A stretch of DNA of 64,000 bases from Styela clava (GCF_964204865.1 NC_135253.1:21984001-22048000); one strand, 5' to 3'. Counted from the first letter of the stretch, positions 33,997-47,296 are shown. The notes: generated by a model not told the origin, from the sequence alone. Numbers and translations are program-made.

Positions 33997-35735
33997 TATA
34001 GTATATTCTTGAACTTATTTGTTTTGTTACATCATCTGCCAGCAATTCAATGATTATAATACTCAATACTCCTAAATTTCCTGCCTTCATTTTGGTAATA
34101 CAAGCACAATTGTTTTTAGTAAAATAAAAACAATGCTGACACAGAAACATGTGGTTACAAGTATTGCAAATTGTCTTACATTGTGCTTTTCCTGAAGTCA
34201 GATAATCGGTCATTATTCATGTAATGTCATGTGTGGTATCAAAATTTGTCCATGAATTTATCCGGCATGATCCCAACAACTGATATCTATTTGAAAACAA
34301 TTATAAAGTATATTTTAAGTGATTGTCATTGGTATGGACATTTCAAGCTTCAGAATGACGCAAAAACATGCATGACATGAAAAATAAACAATTCGAGTAA
34401 TACATATCCAAATTTAGGTACAGTTTGCAAAGGTTACTGAACAACCAGCCAAAAGTATCGGTATTCATCAAATAGCTATATTATACTTTATACAGGATCT
34501 GAAATATGATTTTCTTTTCCAGGCCTTCCTATGGATTTACCAACATTGATACTCACATCAACAATGCACATATGTCTAAATGTGGAAGTCGATATGTTTT
34601 TAAAAATCCCATAATACATTATTATGGCAAAAGTTCGCATGTTCCAGTTTTGATATTTTGACAACAAGATTTGCAAAAAGAGCGTGGATTAATACATAAA
34701 GTCCAAAGCGACTGTTTTTAGTATAGACTGGGAGATCGTGATAAGATCGAAGTCACCCGCTATCAAAATGAACATAATTACTTAATTTTCAGGCGCATTA
34801 GGACCGTGTTTATTTAAATATGATTATCAGTATGTAAATAGTATATATGTATGCTCAAAGACACATTCATTTTTAGTTTTTATTGAAAGTTGCTAATTAG
34901 TATTCCGCCAAACTGTCAGATGAACTCTTATGCACAAGTCTGAACTGGAATATTCAATTTCCATAAAGTTTTGTTGTTATAGGGTATTTCAAATAGTCTT
35001 AAAATCCCTATTATAAGTATTTTTTGTTAGATTCAAACAAATATCTGTAATGCCTGATGATATAATACGATATTCTTAAAATAATTAAATCATAAAAGTA
35101 AATTGTTGTAAAAACGGGCTATAATATAATTTTTGCAATGCCAAAAGATTTCAAGTAATGAACAACTTGCAATTTTATGCTGTTATATTTGCCTAAGATT
35201 TCAAAATATTTTAAATAAAATACCGGTAATCAAAAAGTTTTATTTACGTAGGCTACGCTATATCGGTGCATAGAAGTATTTTATTCATATCATCTCAAAG
35301 GTATCCAAATTTGAGAAGAATATGTTATACAATATCGTTATTAAAATATGATTATAATATTGTCATAAATCATTAAAAACCTCAAAAAGAAATGACTTCA
35401 TATTAGATTTCTCACAGGATAGGAAGGTTACGTTTTTAAGTATTATGTTTAGTAGATATCATGTTAGTAGGATTAAACTACTGCCAGGTACAGTATGAAT
35501 CATTAAAATACGGTAGTTTCTGTCGTATAGGTGCCATGAAAATCCTTCAAAACCGTGAGGCTACATGGCTACTCTGCAGTAAAATACAGGTCCGGTACTG
35601 GGTACCGCTACTGTTCCGCGTGGCAACCATTCCAAATCAACCAGTAGTAAGTTGATATCTATTTTATCCACCAGATAAATTTGTCAAACCCTCTTCGAAT
35701 TCATCTGAATAAATATGAAAACTCCATCCCATACT
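33997..35735. other. no gene seen
   Basis: Strongly AT-rich intergenic sequence. No exon, tandem repeat or element end could be supported. Confidence 0.5.
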
Positions 35736-35739
35736 TTAG

Positions 35740-36020
35740 GCCGCGAGCCGAGGCCCTGAAAAACGCCTAGAAAGTGAGTTTCGTAGCGCACATCAGGTAA
35801 CTACCTGAAAATGATTTTAAAATGTTCCTTAAAAATTTAGTAACAAATATTGCCTTGTTCCCACTTCCAAAAGTTGCACGTTTTACGGAAAAGACGCTTT
35901 TACTACAAGAAATATGTGCTACGATCTGTCCTATATTCTCTACATTGTCGGCACTCAACAATGACTTCTGCATGACGTAACAATTGAATTAAACCAGCTG
36001 TTAGCGAGCGGATGAATATT
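35740..36020 (-). repeat. left arm of a large inverted repeat
   Basis: Matches the reverse complement of 38410-38703 over about 280 bp, with roughly 90% identity in the best part (TTTCGTAGCGCACATCAGGT, TTGCCTTGTTCCCACTTCC). A third partial copy in direct orientation lies at 36160-36230. In both arms one frame stays open and shares peptides such as SKSVFSVKRATFGSGNK and SFSGSYLMCATKL. Confidence 0.85.
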
Positions 36021-37144
36021 AGTTATTTCTGCTCGACCTTGCGCTGAGTTGGGCAGGCTTTCCATAGCCCTGTTTAGTTATTATTAGTTAAGTTATGTCA
36101 AGACGTTGTTGAAAAATGTATAAGTAAATTATTAAACACTTGTAGATCCTTACCACGGATATGGGCCGTGAGACGAAACCATGAAAACGCCCAGAAAATG
36201 AGTTTCGTAGCGCACATCTGGTAACTAAATAAATTCTTCAGTTTTGTGTGAAAACGAACATAATGAACGCATTACAGCTTGTTCCACAATCCTGGTGCGA
36301 AATTGAATATAAGAGGTTCCCGGAAATTCAATAACCATAAGTTTACAACGCATACATAAGAACTATACAATTCGAGAGCCCTACAGCACACTAACACAAA
36401 TGTATTCCTGTAATGTTTTGCCTGACCAAAATCGGACTTCCTCAGTCAATCATAATTTATTAGGTAGATTACGAAAAATATGGCATACATGTAACCAACA
36501 ACAAAAAATACTTTAATTGTGTGACAGGAGTCGGGAGTGACCTCGAAAGCAGTGACACCAACAACGCTGATTCACATTTGAGAATAAATTTTATGTAATA
36601 ACCACAAGCAGTTTACAACAAGAACAGCATAAAAAGCTACATCCATTTTATAGAAGCTATCAAGTATCAAACGTATTTATTTTTAAGCAATGAAGTCACA
36701 AATTAACATCGTGAGCACGAAAACACAAATAAATCAGTTATTTCTCACTTAGAAAATTTACCGCAAAAGTCAAGAACATTAAATGAATGTACAATATGTA
36801 CATAACATAGTGAACAGAAATATTACAATTTACAATTAATCTTTTTTTAGTTTATGTGGTTATGTATTTGAACAAAGGCAATAATATTTCTAGAAACAGG
36901 ACTACGACACTAACAAATGTCCGAAAAAAAAAACAAATGTATGATACTTATTAAATCAACTGTAATATCTAATTCACTTTCTTCTGAATTGTTTTCGAAA
37001 TCCACTATCTCAAAAATCGACTTTTCCTCTATAGGTGTACTGTGATTTCTGCAGTCAATACAAAAACAAAAATCCGTTTAAACAATTTAAGTTGATTTTG
37101 GCACACTTTCATAAATTATTTTGACTATTTTTCTTTGCAGTTTG

Positions 37145-37590
37145 CCAACTCAAGAACTGATTTGAGGGCCACATGCTTCTTCAGTGAATCATTGTTGGGT
37201 GGAGAGTATAATCCTTATGTTTGACAGTGTTAAATAGACGTGCCCTGGTATCATTTACATTCTTCATATCCTCTTCAAATTCCTCAGCTTTATTTATTAA
37301 TACCTCGTTAACCTCAAAAGATCTTCATAGTCGAGGGAAAAAAATGAATTGAAAATCTCAATGAAGTCTCCAACATGAATTTGATGGGCAGTTCCAATTG
37401 CAGAAAAGTGCTAAAGTATTTCAATATGAATAGCCCATCTAAGCTGTTTGCAACTATTATGATTCTCATATACCATTAAGCTTCAAGACTTCTTGTTTAA
37501 TCCATTTTATAGCACTGATAGCAGCAGGGATCAGAGCCTGCGTTAGGTCGGATTGGTGGAACATTGCCGTTTTCTTTTGTAGTACAGTAT
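37145..37590 (-). pseudogene. decayed coding fragments, family unknown
   Basis: Minus-strand pieces look coding but need frame changes to join. At about 37580-37490, after a TTTTAG acceptor, the frame reads SDLTQALIPAAISAIKWIKQ up to a GTATAT donor. Further on come VGDFIEIFNSFFSLDYEDLL, KAEEFEEDMKNVNDTRARLF and KKHVALKSVLELANC, in three different frames. The inverted-repeat arms flank this stretch. A decayed transposase is possible, perhaps P-element/THAP-like in view of 39350-39420, but I cannot name it. Confidence 0.35.
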
Positions 37591-38409
37591 CTAAAATAAG
37601 GAAGAAAATAATATTTGGAGCAGTATGATTTTAAAAATACCCCTAAATACTAACTAATACCTTGAATACATAATGCATTTTATCTGATGTACTAAATGAG
37701 CGTATATATGCTCATTGCATGTTCTACAGTCCAGCAGTGTTTGCATACCATTACTAGACTATATCTACACTAAATTTTGATATATCACAGTCTGAAATGT
37801 CCTATGACAGTATGAGTATGGACTATAGACTATATTTTGAAACATCAACTGTTTGTCTACAACTTCATTTCTCACCTCTCAATCATTTCCAATGCTACCT
37901 TTCTTTCCACTCCGGCATAACTTATCATTGCTTCCCAGGTTCTTGTCGACTCTATGAATTTAGATTTAGACCAACCGACATTAGTAAAATTGATTAATTT
38001 CTTCTCTTTCACACAACCGTGCATTACAGAAACAGCCATTCATTTCTATTTCCAAATATGCTGTGGCCTATATAGCCTAGTAGTATAAGTCTGCTGAATA
38101 GTCAAGAAGAGTCATTAAATTAATCATAAACATTTCATGCAAGCCAGAAAATATCGTTGTTTGTGACATATTATTCTAGGTCTAGCCTTCCTTGGAGTTA
38201 CCGCACCGTACGGTACCTATTTAACAACGTCTTATGATCTAGTGCTCAACTAAAATTGCTATTTATGGCAAGGATATACAAGTGTTTAATATCTTACCTA
38301 TACTTTTCAACACCTCCTTAGAATAACTGGACTAATATTACCGGTAACTGAAAAAAACTATGGAAAGGCTACTCAACGCAAAAGCTAGCAGTTGAGTACA
38401 TCTGATATT

Positions 38410-38703
38410 CATCCGACCACTGGGGATCCACCTACAGCTGACTAACTTGACTGTTACGTCGTGCAGAAGTCTGCGTTCATTGGCCCATGATACCGGAAAA
38501 GCAGAGAAAATAGGACAGATGGTAACACATATTTATTGTAGTAAAAGCGTCTTTTCTGTAAAACGTGCAACTTTTGGAAGTGGGAACAAGGCAATATTTG
38601 TTACTAAATTTCTAAGGAACTTTTTAAAATCATTTTCAGGTAGTTACCTGATGTGCGCTACGAAACTGAAAGATAAATGGCCTCGGCTCGCGGCCTACTT
38701 CTG
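38410..38703 (+). repeat. right arm of the large inverted repeat
   Basis: Reverse complement of 35740-36020. The outer end in both arms is CGGCTCGCGGCC; the inner part shares GACTTCTGCxxGACGTAACA read outward. The 2.4 kb between the arms holds the decayed fragments at 37145-37590. Confidence 0.85.
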
Positions 38704-39109
38704 AGAACGCAAAAGCGCGGTAACAACGCTAGCGCTCACCGTGGAAAGTCCAAAGTAGTAAACTACCACTAGATGGTGTAGGTGACGACGTAAAAGTACG
38801 GTGCTTGTCATCTTGTTGTTATGTAAAATCTATGGTTGCATAGATCTCTTACAGAATATTTTTGGGATTTGGCTATAAGATGGTTAAAGTAATGAATCCT
38901 ATTTGATATTTTCAGGTTTTAGGTCTGGGGTTCGACTACTAGTAAGCTCATTTTATAACATTTTTTTTGTTTTGCATGCAATGTAGGAGGCTATCTAATA
39001 AATACTAGCATTGTTAACTCAACATCCTATATATTGAGCTGGTTGGATATTGTTTGTCACATCAATGACATTAAACAACATGATAGGCAACTCTGACGTC
39101 ACTCCATAA

Positions 39110-39250
39110 GGCTACGAGCGAAAGATTGTATTTCATGATACGCTCCAATGCATATATTTCTCGTCGCCTTTCGCGACCGTTTTCCGCTCGCTTTTGATAC
39201 TCGGCGTCTTCTTTACGTGTAGTACCTGCCTTTTTGCACCTGTAACGAAA
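39110..39250 (-). pseudogene. possible exon, Arg/Glu/Lys-rich
   Basis: After an acceptor TTCTTTCGTTACAG on the minus strand, a frame reads CKKAGTTRKEDAEYQKRAEN and continues basic and charged for about 40 codons. I do not recognise it. It could be a real exon of an undetected gene or a transposon fragment. Confidence 0.25.
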
Positions 39251-39339
39251 GAAAATAATCCCTATATCTAAAAAGTTTTGCTAGCTTGGAAAGCTGGAAT
39301 GGCAGACAAGCTGTAAAGAGCAATTTTGGACACCATAGA

Positions 39340-39425
39340 CGTTTTTTTTTTATCAGAGAAGATTACAAACGCGATAGCGGAAGGATTTGTGTGGAACATT
39401 TTGCAGATAATGACAAAGTTCAAAA
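39340..39425 (+). pseudogene. THAP-like zinc finger fragment
   Basis: The plus frame EDYKRDSGRICVEHFADNDK resembles the second half of a THAP domain, whose hallmark is (S)RICxxHF with the C and H binding zinc. The first half (Cys-X2-4-Cys, then AVPTIF-type end) is not found in frame nearby. It is likely a remnant of a THAP-bearing transposon or gene. Confidence 0.4.
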
Positions 39426-40388
39426 TTAGTAATTTTGATGTTTGCGCTTAAACATTGAAATTTCATTTAAAGAGGGTGTCATACAAAACAGCAAAACTGT
39501 TCTTCCTCCCCCTAACGGTGCTGTGATACAATTCCATAACACAAAGTTTGCACCTATCGAACTTGCTTTAATAGGTGAATTTATTAGACATATTACATAT
39601 TCAGGTAATCGTAGGTCACATCGATGGAACATAATGCTTCGTAGATAGGTTTGTTTAAATTTAGGAATTTAGCTCATAGCCCACTAATTAATATTATCTT
39701 CTATGCAATAGTTTAACAGGGCTGAATTCAACTTGCAGCCTTACCGATCACCTGAAGATGCTCATTTAGTTTGGCTCGAGTAAGTCTTCTTGAAAGACTT
39801 GTGTGGATGGAAACTACCTATATATGTTTTGCCTTCCTCCGATTTAAGAAGACAAATTTATTCTGGGGGATTTTGCATATAATTCTCATTGATTGTTGGC
39901 TGTTTAAAATTCCTATTAATTGTGAATTTTGATTATAACAAAGAGTTAAGAAAAATTTTACGTAATTTACTGGCACCTTTTTCTTGTCAATACTCCAAGC
40001 TGAGGTAATAAACAAGACAATACATTTATGTCATCTGGAAGCAAAAAGTGCACACTAATTAATAGTTTGACACATTGAGATAAAACATCATGACAGAAAA
40101 TACAAGTTAAAGATATGTATGACCATCACATGGTAATTAAAATTAAAAAAAAAACTAAGAGGGGCTGTGGAGTATGAAAAGTTCAAAACAAAGAAAAGAA
40201 CAAAAGTTCATAGCTCATGAACTCTCAATTTTGCCTCCATTGCTTTGTGAAGGCCAATATATTCCAGTGGCTGAATTGGTTTACCTTTATGAGAGCAACG
40301 ATTTTGCATTTAATACAGTGAGATTTTTTTCAATTTAATTGAAGTGATATTATTTCCCAAAGCAATGCTTGAATCGTCTGAAATAGAT

Positions 40389-41079
40389 CAGTGGTGTCAA
40401 ACTCATGGGTTTTTGAGAGCCGCATTGCATTTTGGAAATTGTAAAAAGGGCCTCAAACAGTTTTTGATAATGTATATTTGAAAGATATTTTTAAGATAGT
40501 TTTATTGTGATGACACTAAACAGTTGGATTAAGTTTTATTATTTTCTTTAATTTCAAATGCAATTACATATTAATATTTGCATTCCACTGTTATTGCAAG
40601 TTACTGTATTTATTATAAAAAATCATAAAATTCTATGTACAACGCTCAAAATCATTTTTGAACAAGCTTTGGATAAGAAAAGAATAATTCATACACTAAA
40701 AATGACTTACGGTAATCTAAATATATTGACCTAACAATGTGCTTGAGAATTTTGTAAAATGCAGAAATATTGCAACTCCCATGTTCTTCGAAAATGCCAC
40801 CTTCATGTACTTTGCGTTTAATTTAATCACTCAAGTATTCTTTTGCTCGCTTGATGTGTATTCTTAATTGGGCCAAAATGTGAACAAAATATAAATTAAT
40901 TTTCCAAAACGACTTTCAGTAAATTGTTTTCTGTGTGAATAATCAATTTCACTTTGAAAGGTTTAAAAAATCTAATACATTTAGATAAAAAAAAAACTTC
41001 CAATATACTATTACAGTTATTGTTAAGCGTTCGAGGGCCGCAGTGGAAGTTCTCTGGGGCCGCGAGTTTGACATCCCTG
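40389..41079. mobile_element. hAT MITE (CAGTGGTGTCAAACTC ends)
   Basis: Begins CAGTGGTGTCAAACTC and ends GAGTTTGACATCCCTG in inverted form. Flanks AAATAGAT and GTCTAGAT share only TAGAT, so the duplication is worn or partly replaced. GGGCCGC blocks near both ends are typical. Non-coding. Confidence 0.8.
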
Positions 41080-41129
41080 GTCTAGATTGAAGTTGTCTAA
41101 AATATATATAACAGTATTTTATCATGAAT

Positions 41130-41660
41130 CACGATTATACCCTTTCCTGAATTTCTTCCATAGTACTACCAAAAGTTGATGAACCATTTTCCAAAGCTGT
41201 TTTAAATATGTCTGGCGTGTTTTGTGTCTTTTTACAAATAAGATCGCTTATGCAATCTTACGCTTTGGAATTTTTAGTTATTTCCTTCAAGCCCTTCATG
41301 TGGGGCCATGTGGGATGTGGGGCCATACACAACTCTACCGGAGGGGCAAATGTCTTTGCATGCCTCCATAGGTTGTTCTTCTATTGCAAACATTTATGGA
41401 GCACTCTAATTATATTTCTTGGAATCACACTGTCACTGATATGTCGCCATACTTCTGATATCTCCCCTTCTGCTATAGTTGTCCTGTGAATAAATAATAG
41501 GAAATTGAGATTAGACGAATAGTTGAAAGTTTTACTTTATGTCGGCTTAATTTCTTGATTGATATACTTACTACTTTTGCTATTGCCTCTTGTGCTGCAG
41601 GAGTCTCACAATGCTTAGACAGGTTCGTCCACAACTTTCACATCTGAAGAAAGATAGGAG
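41130..41660 (-). pseudogene. decayed coding fragments, family unknown
   Basis: Two minus-strand pieces look coding. One, about 41648-41583, reads LWTNLSKHCETPAAQEAIAK before a GTAAGT donor. The next, about 41484-41390 after TTATTCACAG, reads EGEISEVWRHISDSVIPRNI and then a stop. The phases do not join, which argues against a live gene. Confidence 0.3.
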
Positions 41661-41699
41661 ATTTATTAATTTTCGTTAAGAATAAATAAAGCAGTCTAT

Positions 41700-43080
41700 A
41701 TGATTTAGAATGGGAAAGCTAATAAATCCAATATCTCATGATTCATGTAAAAAATGTTTTACTGAATTTGGTATATAAACCAACTAATAAAGGGGTTTAG
41801 TCAGAAACTTACAAGCCTTCGTGGCTCCAAGTACTCGAGAGATCAGATTATACAATATAAACCGGTATGAGTGTAATGTTAGGTGAACTTCTTAACCTTT
41901 TGATTCAATACGCAAATAAAAGTTAATGCGTAATAGTATGTTAGACCAATGAGTATATATCCTGACTGATTAAAAAATCTAAATGAAGGTGCATGAACTA
42001 TTTGGAACCATAAGGGGTAAGTAACTATGCAATTCCGGCAGATGGCCAACTACGTACCGTACTGAATTAATAACTTCGTAGTTGTTGACAAAAGCTGGCT
42101 TTCCCACATGTACTTAACAGTGCTATGCCCGTGTGTGACATACAACAATAGTATTTACCTTACCTTTTTCCGATTTCTTTTTACCTCAACTTTCCAAAAT
42201 TTCATTAAAATCGACAACAACTGTCAAAGCTGGCACGAAAACCATCCGTGCTATGCTCGAAAGCAGAACACATCCGCTCGTTTTCGTCTCGTCAAGTATG
42301 TGCATTGGAGCGTGCTATCGGATACGATCTTCGGCCAAAAATGCCGCAGTTGCGCATCATGTTGTTTAATGTCATTGGTCACATCGAAAATTTCTACTGA
42401 AAGATAACAGCCAGAACATACCAGTGGATAACTGCCGGGGCGGGAAACAAGCAATATTTGAAGCAAATATAACGGTTAATACATATATAATTAGGGGAAG
42501 ATCGAGGACCTTGTAAATTTATCATGAAGAAAATTCTGCAGTCAAGTCTCGGATGATTTCATTCATCAACAATACAATAGTGACGTTATTCATTGATTAT
42601 ATATGAATGATCAAATCTAATTAGGGTTTAAATTACTTTTTAAAACTTGCAAGGAATTATATTTAGAAATTCAAACAACAATTCCGATGAGCTTTCGAGT
42701 ATTCAGTTCGATTTGTAAAGCCCGACCGTAAACTTGTCCACGTGAATGAGTATTTTTGACGTTACACAAGTAAAATTAGATTTCAAAGTTTTCCCTAACC
42801 GTGATATGAATGTGAAAGTCAAGTTTAGTGTACTTTCTACAAAAGGCGGAGGGAATTTTTAGAAAATAAGGAACACCCAAACTTATTTGCAATAATTTGT
42901 CATTTGAAACGCTTCGATAGTTTTGAAAGTCAGGTATGATTATTTAGATGTAATATACCGTGTTTCACCGAAAAAAGACCTACCCTGAAAATAAGCCATA
43001 TCCTGAATTTTGAAAATGGTTTCAATATGAGCCGTACCCTTAAAATAAGACTTAGTCGAAAGCGCGAATTTTTTTTTGAC
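41700..43080. other. no gene supported
   Basis: Mixed AT-rich sequence. 42150-42460 is less AT-rich and open on both strands for 70-100 codons but has no recognisable family or splice support. Confidence 0.4.
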
Positions 43081-43119
43081 TTAGTCGATAGCAAGGAATC
43101 TCTCCTACACGTTTTAGAT

Positions 43120-44476
43120 CAGGGGTCACCAAACTACGGCCCGCGGGCCGGATCCGGCCCGCGGCGTCATTTTATCCGGCCCGCAATAACACGCAAAAAT
43201 GGCTAAATTTTTTACCGATGAAGATTTTCCCCATCATCGTCTTCCTTGTTTATTTCGTAACATTGGCCAATCAGCAAGATGCAAAAAAGTGACGTATTAA
43301 TAGGCCTTTTCGCATCCTCTCAGACACTTTTGTCACCCTGACAGATTTTCAGTTGTGGTTGTGAACAATACTTCGTTTTTGCGGCTTTGAATGCTATTCG
43401 TTAGTTTTTGGTTGTGTTTCGGAAATTGGAGTATGAATCAAATAAGTCAATCATCATTTGCCTCCTTAGGAGTTGTAGTTTTAATAGTATAGTAATGAAA
43501 AATTACTCTAGAAATAGCTGTGACAAAATAGGCTAAAATTCTCTACCGGCACGCAAAGTTTTTTAAAAAGTTTAAAAAAAAAGTTTAATAAAAACGGTCA
43601 AGAAATAGCGGAGATATCGGAATTTTAGTACCGCCCGACAGGCCAATTATTTCCATAAGGATTGTATTACTTTTTTGATAAGAACTGTAATAAATATGAA
43701 AAAAGAACACTTATCAATCACCAATCTTTCGATGTGCGTCACATCAATGGAATATTAAGACTATTTCAGGATTTTATTCTGGCAACGGTCATTGACACCG
43801 CCGAAAGATCGTCGCAAATAAACGCTGGAGTTGTGCATGATAGTTTGACAGTTGTTAAATGTGGGTTATAATTAACGATGTTCTGATTGTACAAACTTCA
43901 TAAAAATTGGTAAGTATCAAGTTAGGCAAGAAATACACACGTCTATATAAATTTTATTGGTGTCCATAGACAATATCATTAATTTGTACTACGTATAACT
44001 TGAGCGTAATTTTTAAAAGCTCCGAATGTTGGAAAATTTATGCGCTAATGGAAAAATTCAAATACCAGATAATAGTTATTTATTTTATCTAAATTATGTC
44101 AATTTCATGGAATTCCAAGATACAGCAGGCAATCCGATGTCATTTTTATGAGCGGTATTCCAACACGGCGTGACGGCAACATTTCTAATTCATGATAGCA
44201 ACGTTTTAATAACAGCTAAACTAAGGATAGTTGTCTAGATATAGAAATCTTGTATATTTGTTTTCCTGGGATGTTCTCAATCTTTATTCTGTGATATAGA
44301 TAGAATTTAATATTCAAGTCTTCAGAAATGTAGAATATATATTGTTGAATGAATTGAATGGCTTTCCCAACTTTTGTGAATTTATTGGATTGCATTGACA
44401 AAAATATTCATCCGGCCCGTTTCAACACAGTTTGAGTCATACCCGGCCCGCGGTCAAAAATGTTTGGTGACCCCTG
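43120..44476. mobile_element. 1.36-kb hAT element with target duplication TTTTAGAT
   Basis: Begins CAGGGGTCACCAAACTACGG and ends TGTTTGGTGACCCCTG. Flanks TTTTAGAT match exactly at 43112-43119 and 44477-44484. CGGCCCGCGG palindromes sit at both ends. No transposase frame. It inserted into an older ACCG-TTTCACCGAAAAAAGACC-ended MITE (about 42958-44690). Confidence 0.95.
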
Positions 44477-44689
44477 TTTTAGATGATTGGTAATCTATGT
44501 GTTTGCAGGAATTTTGAATAAAAACGTGTTATTTATAAGTAAATGGATATCAGTTTACATATATTGTATATTTGAAAATCTCGTAATTCCTACTTTGTAA
44601 CTTTGTTTTTGATAAATGAAAACACAAGACATCTCCCCAAAATAAGCCCTAGTGTTATTTTCCGGAAGAAAATTGAAATAAGATCCATT

Positions 44690-46204
44690 AAGCCTACTAT
44701 TTTCAGGGAACTCGATAGTGCCAATGTTTCATAGGGATTGAATCTGTAATATTTTCTATACCGAGTCAGGTTCTGTGAATGTGATCACTACTGTACTAGA
44801 TCGATCACAGTGTCGTATATTGTTTAATTTCACACACGCCCTCTGCCAGTAATTCCCTTCTCTAATTTTGAGGTGGGACTCCACACTGTAATTCTCCACT
44901 CCACACTGTAGCAAAATATTTACCACTCCCTAAACACCCCCCCCCCCCCCCCCCCCCTAAAATGAATAGCTGGGGAACATACGCCCTCTGCACTTTAAAA
45001 TACACCTGACATAATGTGTCGAATCGTGAAAAAAATTATATGCCGAGTGCCGACTCATTTTTGTCTTATTCAATTTTATATTAGTACAATTCATTCTTAA
45101 GTATTTTCACATTGTAAACAAAATGGTAGAAGCCTCGATGATCTGCAAAGCTCTTGCATACTGATCTACGCAATTCAATTTTGAAATTGTTCCCTGCACA
45201 GTATTTCTATAAAAACCTGCAATATTGTATTTTTTAACATTTTTTGCGTAAATAAATTTCTCTCTCAAACGAGTTTACTTTTGTTGCGTTGCGTATGTCT
45301 AGTGTTTTTATTACAGTACTTTTGTTTATTTAACGTCCGTTGTGATGTCCGTTACTACTACTTTAACGTTACATCCAACTAAAAGCACGTGTTTCGTAAA
45401 ATTGACGATTCATTTTTTAAAGTTATGTAATGAATTAATTCATTGACGGACATGTTCGCACTTGGTTGGCGGAAGAAGCTCATATGCAGTGCCATAGAGA
45501 GTCCACGCCTACGGTTTATCTCTTGACGTGAGGCGTCAACATTGTTGATTAGCCGATGTCAATTTCGAAAAAAATTGCAGAACTCCTCGTTGTCGCAGGG
45601 TAGTTTACGTGGCCTTGGTTGACTGAACAACCTGTACATGAAACACTGATTTGATTACATTATGTTCATATTCTAAGCAAACGTTGGGGCGTAAAACCAG
45701 CTGAGGGTTGGCACATCGTGCTAAGCAATAGGAATGAGCTTTCCAACTCAACTCTTATCCTGGGTGAGTTTGCATGTTTGAAACTCGTGCGGCATATTAC
45801 ACGAGGACTCCTCTCGTTGCAAGGTGATTCGCGTAACTGATGGCTGATTACGACTTTCTTCGCCGTGAATAACTTCACCACTAATAAGAGAAAGAGAGAG
45901 AGAGAGATTTATTTTTCGTCAACCAGAAAAATAATGAAATAGCAACAATAAAAATATATACAATAAACATGTAAAGTTTTTTGGTATAGACTGGAAGGAG
46001 CGATACCGGTACCACCATACGGTCATCAGAGTCAGCTCTCCCCATATTCTCTATTTTAATTATGTATATAAGAATTATCATCTATTTTTATATCCTACAT
46101 TGCCTGGTAACCAGAGAAGAAGGCGTGTTTTGTCAAATGATACAACCGTCTTATCGACTATCTCCTCATATCAAAATCCTATCGTCGCCTTCATTTAACA
46201 TTTT
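44690..46204. other. no gene seen; C tract and GA-tailed repeat
   Basis: A C tract of about 20 bases lies at 44937-44957. The GA-run repeat (GAGATTTATTTTTCGTCAACC to GGAGCGATACCGGTACC) spans 45890-46040. A SINE-like stretch may lie at 45700-45850. No exon supported. Confidence 0.5.
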
Positions 46205-46440
46205 GGGGCTCCCGAAGTATGCGAACCAAGATGGCGGACATCGGAATGTAATATGTGTACTAGGTTAGGGTTAGGCCATAATTTTAGGTATAAATACTAC
46301 GGGAGGCTCTTGACTAGTCTTCGAACTGATAAGAGGACTAAAATAAGGAAAATTGGAAAAAAATTATTGCCTATCCCTAACCTGTTACCCATGTTACGTT
46401 CCGATGTCCGCCATCTTGGTTCGCATACTTCGGGAGCAAC
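46205..46440. mobile_element. 236-bp MITE with 8-bp target duplication AACATTTT
   Basis: Begins GGGGCTCCCGAAGTATGCG; the right end reads CATACTTCGGGAGCAAC. Flanked by AACATTTT at 46197-46204 and 46441-46448. Interior nearly identical to 4839-5074. Confidence 0.93.
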
Positions 46441-46544
46441 AACATTTTTTTGTGGAAATAAAATCTCTCTCTTTCTCTTTCCAGTCTTTTTCATCTCGCA
46501 AGAAAACATAACCGCAGGTGGGCACTCAAGAGCGATAAAGAGTC

Positions 46545-46552
46545 ATGACGTC
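46545..46552. promoter_or_regulatory. CRE-like palindrome TGACGTCA
   Basis: A perfect TGACGTCA about 1.1 kb upstream of the TACC start codon. The same octamer also occurs in repeats elsewhere in the window (14009, 31726, 39095), so its role here is uncertain. Confidence 0.2.
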
Positions 46553-47296
46553 ACATATGCGACCCAATGATATTCTTGGCTGGAAATACGAAAAGGTAGA
46601 TTTTGCAAAGTTTGAAAGTTGCTAATTATATTCGACGTCGGGGTTCTGGTCTATTTATTCGTCTTTGTAGTTTACTTACTTTCGAGAGGATTGTATTTTT
46701 TCATGCATCAATGTGCTTACAAGGCGGTTATATCGACTGTCGTTCGTTGCATGTATGCAGGTCCGTACGTACGGTACAAATGCTGAAATGGGATTGTAGA
46801 CTATAAATACAGAAACCCATGCCTGCATGCGTGTAAAAATACGTGTTCGGGAATGATTTAGTTATTTATGTGTCTGTTAATGAGGAGTTTTATATGCAGA
46901 TATTAGTATATATTTTAGTTATCATAACCATTTAACTGTATACAGGTACCGTATAAGTTTTTTACTGATATAGCCTAAAACAATAATTTTTGTTTTGAAT
47001 TTATACCAATTCTCGAATTCTGACATTATAAACCTTATTCTAGGTTTTCAGATTGTCTTCCTCAGTCAAACTGGTCTTAGTAAAATCTGTTTTGTCATCC
47101 CCTCTCACCCCGAAATGGGATTTTTCATATATCTTTTAATTTTTTTAAGTAGTTTATAGTGCGTATTTTCAGAATGGTAATTAAATGAATTATTGGTATC
47201 TTCATTTTATATCAACTGAATGACCAAGCAATATTTTTAAGATCTCTAATAAACATTGTTTAACCTTGTTTTCTTCTGTCTCGCACCGTTTTTAAT

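Noticed and set aside
43662-43871. Short open frame inside the 43120 hAT element
   Set aside because: No match to hAT transposase motifs; the element is non-autonomous.
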